A stretch of 64,000 nt of DNA, from positions 1-64,000 of the forward strand of contig NZ_ATUT01000008.1 in assembly GCF_000420345.1 (NCBI RefSeq), read 5' to 3'. Each line of letters opens with the position of its first letter. The stretch's first letter is position 1. The notes under the pieces were generated by a model that worked only from the letters and a program-made list of their open reading frames with translations, was not told the origin of the DNA and searched no databases. Source of the DNA: Faecalicoccus pleomorphus DSM 20574 (GTDB lineage Bacteria; Bacillota_I; Bacilli_A; Erysipelotrichales; Erysipelotrichaceae). Shown here in pieces: positions 25,567 to 34,235 of this stretch. A program made the translations under genes and the position numbers.

Positions 25567-26058
25567 TTAGTAACCGAATTTAGATCTGAATTTTGGCCAT
25601 GATCCGATAGCTGTTTCTCTTAACAATGCGAAATATACATCGTATCCAGCATTTGTCATAGCTTCACAGGCTTCTGCTTCTTCTGGAATCAAAGACTGGT
25701 TTGATCCTAATTTGATAGCGCCTGGACGGTCATTACAAGGACCGATTACAACCTGTTTTACATCACTTGGAACAAATCCGTGATCTACAAGGATCTTCTT
25801 CATGTCAACAGGGTTCTTTGTGATCAAGAAATACTTCTTAGAACTCTTCAGAACATCATCTGCTTTTTCCAGGAAGTGTTCCATTGTCCAAACAAATACT
25901 TTTTTGTCTGTACTTGCTTTGAAAGACTGTTTCAAAACAGGTGTAGTAGCGGCTTTGTCATTAACCGCGATGATTCCGTCACATGGGTACTCTTTAGACC
26001 AACGTGTAACGATCTGACCATGAATGATACGATCATCCACTCGAACAAAACTAATCAT
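25567..26058 (-). CDS. PTS mannose-family IIB component
   Basis: A 163-aa cytoplasmic phosphocarrier that takes phosphate from IIA and passes it to the sugar. The active histidine lies in VRVDDRIIHGQIVTRW (His of DRIIHGQ, about residue 13). The remaining segments, IIAVNDKAA and VVIGPCNDRPGAIKL, match the IIB fold. It is the second gene of the operon. Confidence 0.93.
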   Translation of the reverse strand: MISFVRVDDRIIHGQIVTRWSKEYPCDGIIAVNDKAATTPVLKQSFKASTDKKVFVWTMEHFLEKADDVLKSSKKYFLITKNPVDMKKILVDHGFVPSDVKQVVIGPCNDRPGAIKLGSNQSLIPEEAEACEAMTNAGYDVYFALLRETAIGSWPKFRSKFGY

Positions 26059-26091
26059 TATAATTCCTCCTTTAATTTATGATATGACCTC

Positions 26092-26517
26092 TTATAGATC
26101 ATCATCATCGTCATTTGACTCTGTTACGAACTCACAAAGTCCGGCACGACCTTCGCTTAGTAAGGTTTCTTTCAAGGCATCTCTATCCATATTATCTTTC
26201 ATCAATACGGCAGAAATAGCACAAGGCATATTCATACCGGCAATTACCAATGTATTTGCCAATAAGCCTTTTTCATCCAATACGCTTAACGCATTTGTAA
26301 ATGGAGATCCACTTAGGATATCAGCCAACAAGATTACTTCATCATCACTGTTGAAACCGGATACCAGTTCACGGAAGTTTTCGGCAAACTGATCAGCACT
26401 CATTCCATCCTTTAAAGAAGTGCTTAATACGTCATCTCTGTCACCTGTCATCATCTTTACTGCACTATGAAGACCCGGTGCAAATTCACCATGACTAACC
26501 ATAACTACATATTTCAT
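26092..26517 (-). CDS. PTS mannose-family IIA component
   Basis: A 141-aa PTS IIA protein of the mannose type. The phosphorylated histidine is His9 in MVSHGEFAPG. Typical later segments are ILLADILSGSPFTNAL and GMNMPCAISAV. The C-terminus ends in an acidic tail SNDDDDDL, which echoes the acidic tail of IIC. It is the first gene; a well-placed promoter lies about 65 nt upstream at 26583-26611. Confidence 0.93.
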   Translation of the reverse strand: MKYVVMVSHGEFAPGLHSAVKMMTGDRDDVLSTSLKDGMSADQFAENFRELVSGFNSDDEVILLADILSGSPFTNALSVLDEKGLLANTLVIAGMNMPCAISAVLMKDNMDRDALKETLLSEGRAGLCEFVTESNDDDDDL

Positions 26518-26582
26518 GATTTTCTCCTTCTGCCAGAATCGGCATCTTTTAAAGCCCTTACATAGCTTTATTTAACGAAGTA

Positions 26583-26611
26583 ATACTATCACACAAAATC
26601 ACATTTTTCAA
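26583..26611 (-). promoter_or_regulatory. Promoter of the mannose PTS operon
   Basis: Minus strand TTGAAA (26611-26606), 17-nt spacer, TAGTAT (26588-26583), about 65 nt before the IIA start. The palindrome found before the two manA promoters is absent here. Confidence 0.6.
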
Positions 26612-26662
26612 TTTATTTTAAAGGGTCGCTATAAAACATTTAATAATGACAATTGTATTTAT

Positions 26663-27598
26663 TTATATCTTTGAATAAGCCACCAAAACTCTACCATGGC
26701 CCTGGATCGTATAAGAGCCTAAACTGGCGGGAATAAACACGTTTTCTGTGTACTTAACCGACAAGCTGTTCTGTCCATAAAGAATCTTTGCATCCTCTTG
26801 AACAAATGTCAGGGTATGAAACTTTTTCCCCTCTGTATCTAAAGTCAAAGTGTCTTTGATATCATACAGTTCCACCACAAATTCATCACAATCCACCAAT
26901 ATCTTGTGTTGTCCTTCCATATACGGATTACTGATTTTTTGTGATTGAAGTGAAAAATCAGCTACATCAAAGCTCTTCTTTAAATGTAATTCTCTTTTGT
27001 TTCCCTGGGCATCGACACGATTATAATCATAGAAACGATATGTCGTATTTGAATTGGTACCAATCTCAATCGCAAAGATACCAGCGCCTAACGCATGTAA
27101 CATCCCGGCAGGAATCAAGATAAAATCACCGGCTTCGATATCTACCTTACGAAGATACGGCTCTAAATTTTCTTCTTCCACAGCTTTTTGAATGACGCTT
27201 TTATCCCTAGTTGTCGTACCTGCCACTAAAGTTGCACCCGGTTTGGCATCCAAAACATACCAGGATTCCGTTTTTCCTAAATCGTTTTCATGTTCCAGAG
27301 CATAGCTGTTATATGGATGAACCTGAATGGAAAGATCCTCTTTGGCATCCAGATAAGCCAGTCGAAGCATCTTTTCAAAAGGCACCTCTCCTAACATTTC
27401 CTTTGGTTTTTCCTGAATCAGCTCCATCAATGTCTTTCCTTTATAGATTCCATTGATCACTTCATTGGTACAATATGAATGGGCACTGATCTCCCAGCAT
27501 GTACCATAGCCTTCTTCCTCAATATGACGAAGACTTGTTAATTTGTCATTTGCCCAGATTGTTTTATCATAGATGGGTTTTAATTGTATTGGATACAT
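26663..27598 (-). CDS. manA: Short class I mannose-6-phosphate isomerase (311 aa)
   Basis: A normal-size cupin phosphomannose isomerase. The N-terminus MYPIQLKPIYDKTIWANDKL, the metal segment LSIQVHPYNSYALE, the AGMLHALGAG site and the C-terminal FIPASLGSYTI match the family. ATG 27598 is chosen because AGAGGTG lies upstream; GTG 27616 would place the ribosome site inside the gene. The gene has its own promoter containing the shared palindrome. Compared with the 579-aa ManA it lacks the N-terminal extension. It would let imported mannose-6-phosphate enter glycolysis. Confidence 0.92.
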   Translation of the reverse strand: MYPIQLKPIYDKTIWANDKLTSLRHIEEEGYGTCWEISAHSYCTNEVINGIYKGKTLMELIQEKPKEMLGEVPFEKMLRLAYLDAKEDLSIQVHPYNSYALEHENDLGKTESWYVLDAKPGATLVAGTTTRDKSVIQKAVEEENLEPYLRKVDIEAGDFILIPAGMLHALGAGIFAIEIGTNSNTTYRFYDYNRVDAQGNKRELHLKKSFDVADFSLQSQKISNPYMEGQHKILVDCDEFVVELYDIKDTLTLDTEGKKFHTLTFVQEDAKILYGQNSLSVKYTENVFIPASLGSYTIQGHGRVLVAYSKI

Positions 27599-27620
27599 CC
27601 TATTCACCTCTTTCACAAAT

Positions 27621-27649
27621 ACATTATAACATTATAATGTTTGTGTCAA
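27621..27649 (-). promoter_or_regulatory. Promoter with operator palindrome of the second manA
   Basis: Minus strand TTGACA (27649-27644), spacer with the perfect palindrome AACATTATAATGTT (27628-27641), and TAATGT (27626-27621); an alternative -10 is TATAAT. Identical palindrome and arrangement to 22171-22199. Confidence 0.7.
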
Positions 27650-27653
27650 TGAA

Positions 27654-27995
27654 TCAAAATAGCCCCATTAAATCATTGATGTGTCCCAACAATAAAACGG
27701 CCACTAAACAAACAACTGGAATAGCTACCATGACCCAATAGCCACGTGTTACTTTCTTTTCCAGCTTTTTCCAGTTTTCCTGTGAGAAGTAATACCGATC
27801 ATCACCGGTTTTATACACGACTTCATCTTCCATGAAATTGGCAATCGTATAAGAAATGACCGAAGTTGATAACTTTACATCTTTAAATTCTTCGATCGGA
27901 ATGGCTTTTTCCGGTGATGTCGCCTTTCGTTTGATAAACGTATCCATGATGATTCGTGCTGCCGTTTTACGTACATTATTGTCTCGTTTTGCCAT
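27654..27995 (-). CDS. C-terminally anchored small protein (113 aa)
   Basis: An N-terminal part with short helices that could be a winged-helix-like unit (NVRKTAARIIMDTFIKRK, STSVISYTIANFMEDEVVYK) is followed by one C-terminal membrane helix (about residues 87-105). Ribosome site GAGGAAG precedes ATG 27995. It starts 2 nt after the 174-aa gene, so both form an operon ending at the manA promoter. No function is recognised. Confidence 0.65.
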   Translation of the reverse strand: MAKRDNNVRKTAARIIMDTFIKRKATSPEKAIPIEEFKDVKLSTSVISYTIANFMEDEVVYKTGDDRYYFSQENWKKLEKKVTRGYWVMVAIPVVCLVAVLLLGHINDLMGLF

Positions 27996-27997
27996 AC

Positions 27998-28522
27998 TTA
28001 CTTCCTCTTCTTCTTATTTTCTTTTGCTTCCTGCATCTTTTCTTTAATCTTTAAAGCCATCTTTCGGGTGACGATCATTGAAGGATCCTTCGAAAAGCTC
28101 ACATTGAAACCTGGACGCAGTTTATTTGTCTTTGATACATTGATGACACTACGATAACGATAATATTTTTTCTCATAGAAGAAACCATCTTCATAAAACC
28201 ATGCTCTTCTTTTGACAAGGCAATCCAGCGCAAAGCTGATACAGCAGGCACAAAGCACCCAGAAACCAATCGCATACATACCGTCATTTTTGACAAACAT
28301 CTGATAACAGGCAGCCGCAAAGCTTGCGACAGCCACCAAAACATAGATGGCAAACCAAAGTTTGTACTCCTCAAAAAACTCATATTTCTTCGCATGGTTT
28401 TCCATATATTCCTGTTTATTTTTGTGATGAATCACCAATTGTTTGATGCCATTATACAGTTCATAGATCCCAAAACCGATCAGAACCAAGGTCACAACGA
28501 CCGAAAGTACTCCACTATCCAT
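27998..28522 (-). CDS. Membrane protein of unknown function (174 aa)
   Basis: An N-terminal membrane helix (residues about 5-20) and two further helices in the middle (about residues 55-95), followed by a basic cytoplasmic C-terminus rich in Lys (KEKMQEAKENKKKRK). Start ATG 28522 has TTTAGGAG upstream; a TATAAT is present near 28554. The protein is probably a small integral membrane component; no family is recognised. Confidence 0.7.
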   Translation of the reverse strand: MDSGVLSVVVTLVLIGFGIYELYNGIKQLVIHHKNKQEYMENHAKKYEFFEEYKLWFAIYVLVAVASFAAACYQMFVKNDGMYAIGFWVLCACCISFALDCLVKRRAWFYEDGFFYEKKYYRYRSVINVSKTNKLRPGFNVSFSKDPSMIVTRKMALKIKEKMQEAKENKKKRK

Positions 28523-28589
28523 ATCTTTTCTCTCCTAAACAACTTGTTCGTATTATACAACGAAACTATAAGCGAACCTACCCCTTTAT

Positions 28590-29063
28590 TTAAAAATCCC
28601 AATCTTCCTGATAAATGATCTTAGCTTCAACCTTGTCGCCATCAATCTCTAACAGGGCATAGCTTGGTGATTTTCCATCCCTAGGCAGTCTGGCTGAACC
28701 TGGATTGATCAAAAGAACATCTTCTACCTGTTTGATCTTGGAGACATGCGTATGTCCATAGCACACGATATCGCAGCCGTATTCCTTAGCCAGCCGAACC
28801 AAATTTTGTTCGCGATACAAGTAAGAACAACGATGAGAATGTGTCACATAAATCCGATGACTTCCTACACGAATTCGAAAATCTTCTCTAAATTTTCCAT
28901 AGTAATCGTTATTGCCTTTGACAATCAGCCAATTGGGATAAAAGCGCGGATCGTCTTCCAAGTCCCCACAATGGATATAGGCATAGGCATCCTTATATTT
29001 TTTCTCCAGACATTCCAAAATTTCATTTTGCGAATGCGTATCACTCACTATTACGATCTGCAT
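28590..29063 (-). CDS. YfcE/MJ0936-type metallophosphoesterase
   Basis: A 157-aa calcineurin-like phosphodiesterase. The metal motif DTHSQN is near residue 8, followed by HCGDLEDDP, KGNND, THSHRCSYL and CYGHTHVSKI. These match the two-metal phosphoesterase fold of the YfcE family; the natural substrate in Firmicutes is not established. It follows the VanY-like gene by 5 bp and is read in the same direction. Confidence 0.9.
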   Translation of the reverse strand: MQIVIVSDTHSQNEILECLEKKYKDAYAYIHCGDLEDDPRFYPNWLIVKGNNDYYGKFREDFRIRVGSHRIYVTHSHRCSYLYREQNLVRLAKEYGCDIVCYGHTHVSKIKQVEDVLLINPGSARLPRDGKSPSYALLEIDGDKVEAKIIYQEDWDF

Positions 29064-29068
29064 CTGTC

Positions 29069-30103
29069 TTATTCCTCACTCAATTTCATCTCTTCCATGA
29101 CCTTATTGTTTTCCTGCATGGCTCTGGCATTCTCTGTGCCGACATAGCGCAATAAAAACGGATTATATAAATGCCCTGTTACAGACTCCTTATCCTGCGG
29201 ATAACGAATCACAAAGCCATATCGGTAAGCATTCTCTTCCAACCAGCTGATCTTGACCTTCAGGCTTTCCTCCAGCCCTTCCTTTAATGCAGCATAATCG
29301 ACCGTTTCCTGTGCCAGTAGTCCATTGATCCATTCTTGGTATCCCTGTAAACCAATGGTATAGCCCAGTTGAAGCTCGTTTTGTCCAGCCGGCAAATACA
29401 CCTGATCCACACGCTCCGGATTGATTTGACTCAATGTCGTATATTCAGTAAAGACTTGATCATATGGCGTATAACCTTTGACCAGTCCTAAAGATGCATC
29501 ACTTCCTAACATCGACTGATACGCATTTTCCATCCGCTCCCAGGCCTGGGCTAGATTTTCATGAAGTGACAGTGAGCCTGTCTGCACCAGATTTAACGGA
29601 GCATATTTATAAACAGAGGTATCTGCATTCAGGATCACAAACATCTGACTGGGATTGGCTACCAGCTTTAAAGGTTGCTGCCGAATCGCCTCGTTTTCAT
29701 AAAAGGTCGTCAGATCCACATACGAATAATGCTCCAACAAGGTTTTCAACGTATTTGCCGAAAAATGTTGACGGAAGCGATTCACAAAATTGACGATATA
29801 AGCATTGGATTGCGCCTGCGTCTTGGCTGCCGTGTAGTACAAACGACAATAGCGGATATTAAAACCCTCTTCATCAATAAATTCAATAAACTCCTCCGGT
29901 TGAATCTGATTGGAGATAATGTAATCGATATCTTCACTGTCTAAATATTGTAGGAGTATATCACGGTTTTCATCAGTCGCATAAGGATAGCGCGCCAAAG
30001 GATCATAAGTTTGGTTCATAACCCAGAAACAGCCGCAAAATACGCCTAAACAAATCAAGATCAGAATCACTCTTGCTTCTATGTTCGTTTTTTTATTTTG
30101 CAC
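29069..30103 (-). CDS. VanY/D-Ala-D-Ala carboxypeptidase-like protein lacking zinc ligands
   Basis: A 344-aa membrane-anchored protein (helix about residues 12-30) whose C-terminal half aligns with the VanY domain but has lost the catalytic residues. The motif normally read as SEHQxGLAxD appears as NELQLGYTIG (His to Leu, Asp to Gly), and the PWHLRYVG motif appears as PFLLRYVG (His to Leu). The segments SWLEENAYRYGFVIRYP and ESVTGHLYNPFLLRYVG keep the fold signature. GTG 30103 is chosen as start because AAAGAGG lies upstream; the in-frame ATG 30139 is less supported. It probably cannot cleave peptidoglycan stem peptides and may bind them. Confidence 0.85.
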   Translation of the reverse strand: MQNKKTNIEARVILILICLGVFCGCFWVMNQTYDPLARYPYATDENRDILLQYLDSEDIDYIISNQIQPEEFIEFIDEEGFNIRYCRLYYTAAKTQAQSNAYIVNFVNRFRQHFSANTLKTLLEHYSYVDLTTFYENEAIRQQPLKLVANPSQMFVILNADTSVYKYAPLNLVQTGSLSLHENLAQAWERMENAYQSMLGSDASLGLVKGYTPYDQVFTEYTTLSQINPERVDQVYLPAGQNELQLGYTIGLQGYQEWINGLLAQETVDYAALKEGLEESLKVKISWLEENAYRYGFVIRYPQDKESVTGHLYNPFLLRYVGTENARAMQENNKVMEEMKLSEE

Positions 30104-30128
30104 AAGTTTTACCTCTTTGGCTATTATA

Positions 30129-31895
30129 TCATGAATCATTTACGGAATGAAACGCCTCATATACGCTCTTTGCCACCGCTTTGGGCAAAACCTCTTCCAA
30201 TTGTTCGACAGATGCCTGACGAATTTGCTTCATGCTTTTAAAGCGCTTTAATAATTCCTTCTTACGTTTAGGACCAACCCCCTCGATCGTATCCAGGGCC
30301 GAACGCGTCATAGCTTTTCCGCGAAGCTTTCGATGATAGGTAATGACATAACGATGCACTTCATCCTGCATCCTTGTCAAAAGAAAAAATAAAGGCTCTT
30401 TTTTATCCAACGGCATTTCCTGTAACGATTCATCCATCAAAGCCCTTGTCGTATGCTTATCATCCTTGACAAGACCAGCAATCGTTAAAGGCAAGTCTAA
30501 AGCTTCCTTGATTTCTTTAGCCGCTTCAATTTGTTGACGACCTCCATCCACCAGTAAAAGATCAGGAAATTCTCTATCTTCACTCAACAACCGAAAATAG
30601 CGTCGATATAATACTTCTTTCATGCTGTCAACATCACTTCGATACGTATCCAGCTTATAATGGCGATACTGGCTTTTATCTGGTTTACCATCCTCATAAA
30701 CGACTAGAGCACTGACATTGAAGGCCCCTTGAATATGCGAGTTATCAAAAATCTCAACCGTGTGGATCTCTTTATGAAATAAATCACTCAGACGTTGATT
30801 GGCCTGCTCCAGCTCCTGCTCCCGTCGCAAAGCCAGTTCAAATTTTTGATCATGTGCCTCTTTCGCATTTTTTTGTACCATGTCCACCAATGCTTTTTTA
30901 TTTCCGCGAATCGGAATACGCACATGTGTTTGTAAAAGATCCTCTAAAAGATCGACTGGAACACCTTGCGGCACCAAGATTTCCGATGGCACCATATTAT
31001 CTTGATAGTATTGCACGATAAAACTGATAAACGCATCCATTTCATCTTCATATAATTCCTGGATTGCCAGGGTTCTTTCTAAAAGCTTTCCATTACGAAT
31101 AAAGAAACCTTGTAGAGAAATATATCCTTTATCGGCATAAAATCCAAACACATCCCGCACTTTCTGATCCTTAAAATCGATTGTCTGTTTTTCCATCACA
31201 TGATCAATGGACTGCAGAATCTCATAATATTCCTGTGCTTTTTCAAACTCCAGATTTAAAGAAGCCTTTTCCATGTCCGCTTTGACTTTATCAATGATCT
31301 CCTTGGCATCTCCCTGAAGAAACTTACGAATCTGTTTGCGATATCTTTCATTTTCCGCAAGATCAATTTCCTGAAAACAAGGCCCCAGACATTGGTGCAT
31401 ATGATAATACAGGCAAGGTATCTTTGGCAATGTCTTACATTTTCGTACCGGAAACAAGCGATTGATCAGCTTTACAATATCAAAACAAGACTGAGCGCTG
31501 GGGTATGGACCAAAGTATTCATCTTTCTTGTTTTTGACTTGTCTTGTCATACGAACGCTAAAATACTTTTCTCTGGTCATTACGATATAAGGATAACTTT
31601 TATCATCCATGAACATGATATTAAACGGTGGATGATTCTTTTTGATCAAATTGATCTCCAACAGTAAAGCTTCCTTTTCACTTCCGGTTACGATAAATTC
31701 AAAATCATAGATCTTGGATACAAGCCGTGTTGTCTTATTATCATGAACACCATGAAAATAGCTTCGTACTCTGTTTTTTAATACTTTTGCCTTACCGACA
31801 TACAGAATACGTCCTTTTTTATCCTTCATGATATAACAGCCAGGTTTATCTGGCAACAAAGCCAGTTTATTTTTTAAAAGCTCGGATATAGCCAT
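30129..31895 (-). CDS. uvrC: Excinuclease ABC subunit C
   Basis: A 588-aa nucleotide excision repair endonuclease. The GIY-YIG nuclease domain is at the N-terminus (KPGCYIMKDKKGRILYVGKAK), the UVR motif (EFEKAQEYYEILQSI) is in the middle, the RNase H-like C-terminal nuclease carries HIQGAFNVSALVVYEDGKP and DLLLVDGGRQQIEA, and a helix-hairpin-helix ends the protein (LDTIEGVGPKRKKELL). It is encoded 17 bp after mutS2 in a probable operon with cvpA. Confidence 0.96.
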   Translation of the reverse strand: MAISELLKNKLALLPDKPGCYIMKDKKGRILYVGKAKVLKNRVRSYFHGVHDNKTTRLVSKIYDFEFIVTGSEKEALLLEINLIKKNHPPFNIMFMDDKSYPYIVMTREKYFSVRMTRQVKNKKDEYFGPYPSAQSCFDIVKLINRLFPVRKCKTLPKIPCLYYHMHQCLGPCFQEIDLAENERYRKQIRKFLQGDAKEIIDKVKADMEKASLNLEFEKAQEYYEILQSIDHVMEKQTIDFKDQKVRDVFGFYADKGYISLQGFFIRNGKLLERTLAIQELYEDEMDAFISFIVQYYQDNMVPSEILVPQGVPVDLLEDLLQTHVRIPIRGNKKALVDMVQKNAKEAHDQKFELALRREQELEQANQRLSDLFHKEIHTVEIFDNSHIQGAFNVSALVVYEDGKPDKSQYRHYKLDTYRSDVDSMKEVLYRRYFRLLSEDREFPDLLLVDGGRQQIEAAKEIKEALDLPLTIAGLVKDDKHTTRALMDESLQEMPLDKKEPLFFLLTRMQDEVHRYVITYHRKLRGKAMTRSALDTIEGVGPKRKKELLKRFKSMKQIRQASVEQLEEVLPKAVAKSVYEAFHSVNDS

Positions 31896-31912
31896 CAGAT
31901 TCCTCCCTTCTG

Positions 31913-34231
31913 TTATTTCAATGTTATGATTGTTGCGCCTAGTCCTCCATCACTGGGACCGGCACTGGTATATTCTTTGACCATCGGATGTTTTTTCAAA
32001 TCCTGCCAAACGGCGCTTCTAAGCTTTCCTGTTCCCATTCCATGAATGATACGAACCTGCTTGATGTGATGAGCCACACATTGATCCAAATAATGATCCA
32101 TGCTGCGTAACCCTTCTTCTACGCGACACCCGATAATATTCAATTCCAAAGGTACGCGCACAAAAGTCTTATCTCTGTGCGCCTTTGGCTGTGTCTTTTC
32201 AAGCCTTGGACGTTTCATCTTCTTTAAACGATTGGTTTTGACTTTCATTTTCATGCCATTTGTCAAAACAACCGCTTCTTTTTTACGAAGTTCTATGATT
32301 TCTCCATGCGAATTCAGATCCTGAATCTGCACATAGTCACCGACCGCAAAAGAATCCTTTTCTTCTTTTTCTTTGGTTTCCGGCTGTAAAGCTTCCAAAT
32401 CGTGCATTAACTGTGTTTTTTCATGAGGACGTACCATGGTAGTTTTATTTAACTTTTCAATTAACGCATCCGCTTCTTGTTCCTTTTTGATAAGAAGCTC
32501 TTCCAGTCGCTGCTGGTACTCTTTTTCGAACACTTCTTTTCGATGCGCCAATTTCTCTTTGGTTTCCTGTGCTTCTTTTTGTAGCTGATGAGCATCACGA
32601 ATCAGCTTTTCAAAACGTTCTTTTTCTAAAACCACTTCGTTCTGCAGCTTTTCCAACTTCTCTAATTCCTTGTTTCGAGAATCCTCTGTTTCTTCTTTAA
32701 TCTGCTTTGCCTTGTCAAGAATCCATGAATCCAGATGATATTGACGGGCAATCGAAAACGCATAACTGGCACCGGAAACACCCGGTAAATATTTATAAGT
32801 CGGCATCAAGCTCTCTTTATCAAACTGCATGCTCGCGACAAGAATGTTTTCATGTGTCTTACCATACGATTTTACGGCATTATAGTGCGTACTTGTGATG
32901 ATCGTTGCCTTTTTTTGAATCAGATATTCCAAAATCGCAATGGCCAAAGCACTTCCTTCGGCCGGATCGGTACCATTGCCAATCTCATCCAATAGAATAA
33001 AGGAAAACGGATCACATTTTGAACAGATCATCGCCAAAGAAGATACATGACTGGAAAAAGTCGATAGATTGTTTTCAATAGACTGTTGATCACCGATATC
33101 AAACCAGACAGAACGATAATAAGGTAAAACTGCACGATGACAACAAACCGGAAAGCCGGCATGACTGAGCGCCACACAAAGCCCCATTGTCTTTAAGGTG
33201 ACTGTCTTTCCACCCATATTCGGTCCGGTAATCATCAATACGCGCTGATCTTTTAAAAGCTTGTATGTATTGGCGACTACCTTGTTTACATCGATCAATG
33301 GATGTCTGGCAAATTCTAAGGTCATGGAACGATCCTGTGTCTGGATCAAAGGAACACAGCCATCTTTTTCAATCGCCCAATGTGCTTTGGCAAAAGCACA
33401 ATCTAAAATCGTCATAGTCTCCAAGTTCGATAACAGAGCCACTTCAAAAGAAGCAGTCAACCGACTGAGTTCTTTACAAATGCGATGTTTTTCTTCTTCA
33501 ATCTGCGATAAAGCAAGCTGCACTTCATTATTCAAAGATACAAAAGAAGATGGCTCTACATAGAACGCAAGGCCACTTTGTGACTGACCGTGGATCATAC
33601 CGCCAAAAGCATTCTTTTCACCTGCCTTCACAAGGACACAAGTTCGTCCGGCAATGGTTGTCGTCAAAGCCTCCATCAGTTTGGATGCGTTTTTCTTAAC
33701 AAAATCGCGCGAACGGCTAATCAACGCTTGTCTGGCATGCACTAATTGCTGGTGCTTTTGTACTAATAAGGCAGAAGCATCGTCTTTGACAGAGCCAGAC
33801 ATATCAATACAGTCCTGAATCTTGGTCATCAATGACTTACAAGTCTGCATGGTCTCACTGTAAGCGACAAGCTTTTCATACGATTCATCACGAAGCGTAT
33901 TCTGTACTCTTTGACAGGCCATTAAAAAAGAAGCAATTTCCAACAGTTCCTGAGGACTCAAGACCATTTGCCGTACCGCTTTTTTGACAGCAGGCTCAAT
34001 ATCATGACAGCCGTGTAAGGATAGTGTACTTCCAGACTGAAACAATCCAATGGATTCACGCACCAAATCTAACTTTTCCTGCATCTGATACCGATCTTGT
34101 AGCGGCAAGGCGTTTTGAATTTGTGATCGGCTCAAAGAAAAAGAGGTGTGGGCCGCAAACTGATCCAATACTCGATCAAAGTCAATCGCCTGATTCAATT
34201 CATTTCTATAAGCTCCTAAATCCTTTCGCAT
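31913..34231 (-). CDS. mutS2: MutS2 family ATPase
   Basis: A 772-aa MutS2 protein with the ATPase motif GPNMGGKTVTLKTMG, Walker B LLDEIGNGTDPAEG, a coiled-coil insertion with many Glu/Lys residues, a KOW-like segment and a C-terminal Smr domain. Known family roles are control of recombination and rescue of collided ribosomes. In the Smr domain the usual LDLRG catalytic motif reads LNIIG here, while HGMGTGKLR is kept, so nuclease activity may be altered. The gene starts 4 nt after cvpA and is followed by uvrC. Confidence 0.94.
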   Translation of the reverse strand: MRKDLGAYRNELNQAIDFDRVLDQFAAHTSFSLSRSQIQNALPLQDRYQMQEKLDLVRESIGLFQSGSTLSLHGCHDIEPAVKKAVRQMVLSPQELLEIASFLMACQRVQNTLRDESYEKLVAYSETMQTCKSLMTKIQDCIDMSGSVKDDASALLVQKHQQLVHARQALISRSRDFVKKNASKLMEALTTTIAGRTCVLVKAGEKNAFGGMIHGQSQSGLAFYVEPSSFVSLNNEVQLALSQIEEEKHRICKELSRLTASFEVALLSNLETMTILDCAFAKAHWAIEKDGCVPLIQTQDRSMTLEFARHPLIDVNKVVANTYKLLKDQRVLMITGPNMGGKTVTLKTMGLCVALSHAGFPVCCHRAVLPYYRSVWFDIGDQQSIENNLSTFSSHVSSLAMICSKCDPFSFILLDEIGNGTDPAEGSALAIAILEYLIQKKATIITSTHYNAVKSYGKTHENILVASMQFDKESLMPTYKYLPGVSGASYAFSIARQYHLDSWILDKAKQIKEETEDSRNKELEKLEKLQNEVVLEKERFEKLIRDAHQLQKEAQETKEKLAHRKEVFEKEYQQRLEELLIKKEQEADALIEKLNKTTMVRPHEKTQLMHDLEALQPETKEKEEKDSFAVGDYVQIQDLNSHGEIIELRKKEAVVLTNGMKMKVKTNRLKKMKRPRLEKTQPKAHRDKTFVRVPLELNIIGCRVEEGLRSMDHYLDQCVAHHIKQVRIIHGMGTGKLRSAVWQDLKKHPMVKEYTSAGPSDGGLGATIITLK

Positions 34232-34235
34232 GTTC

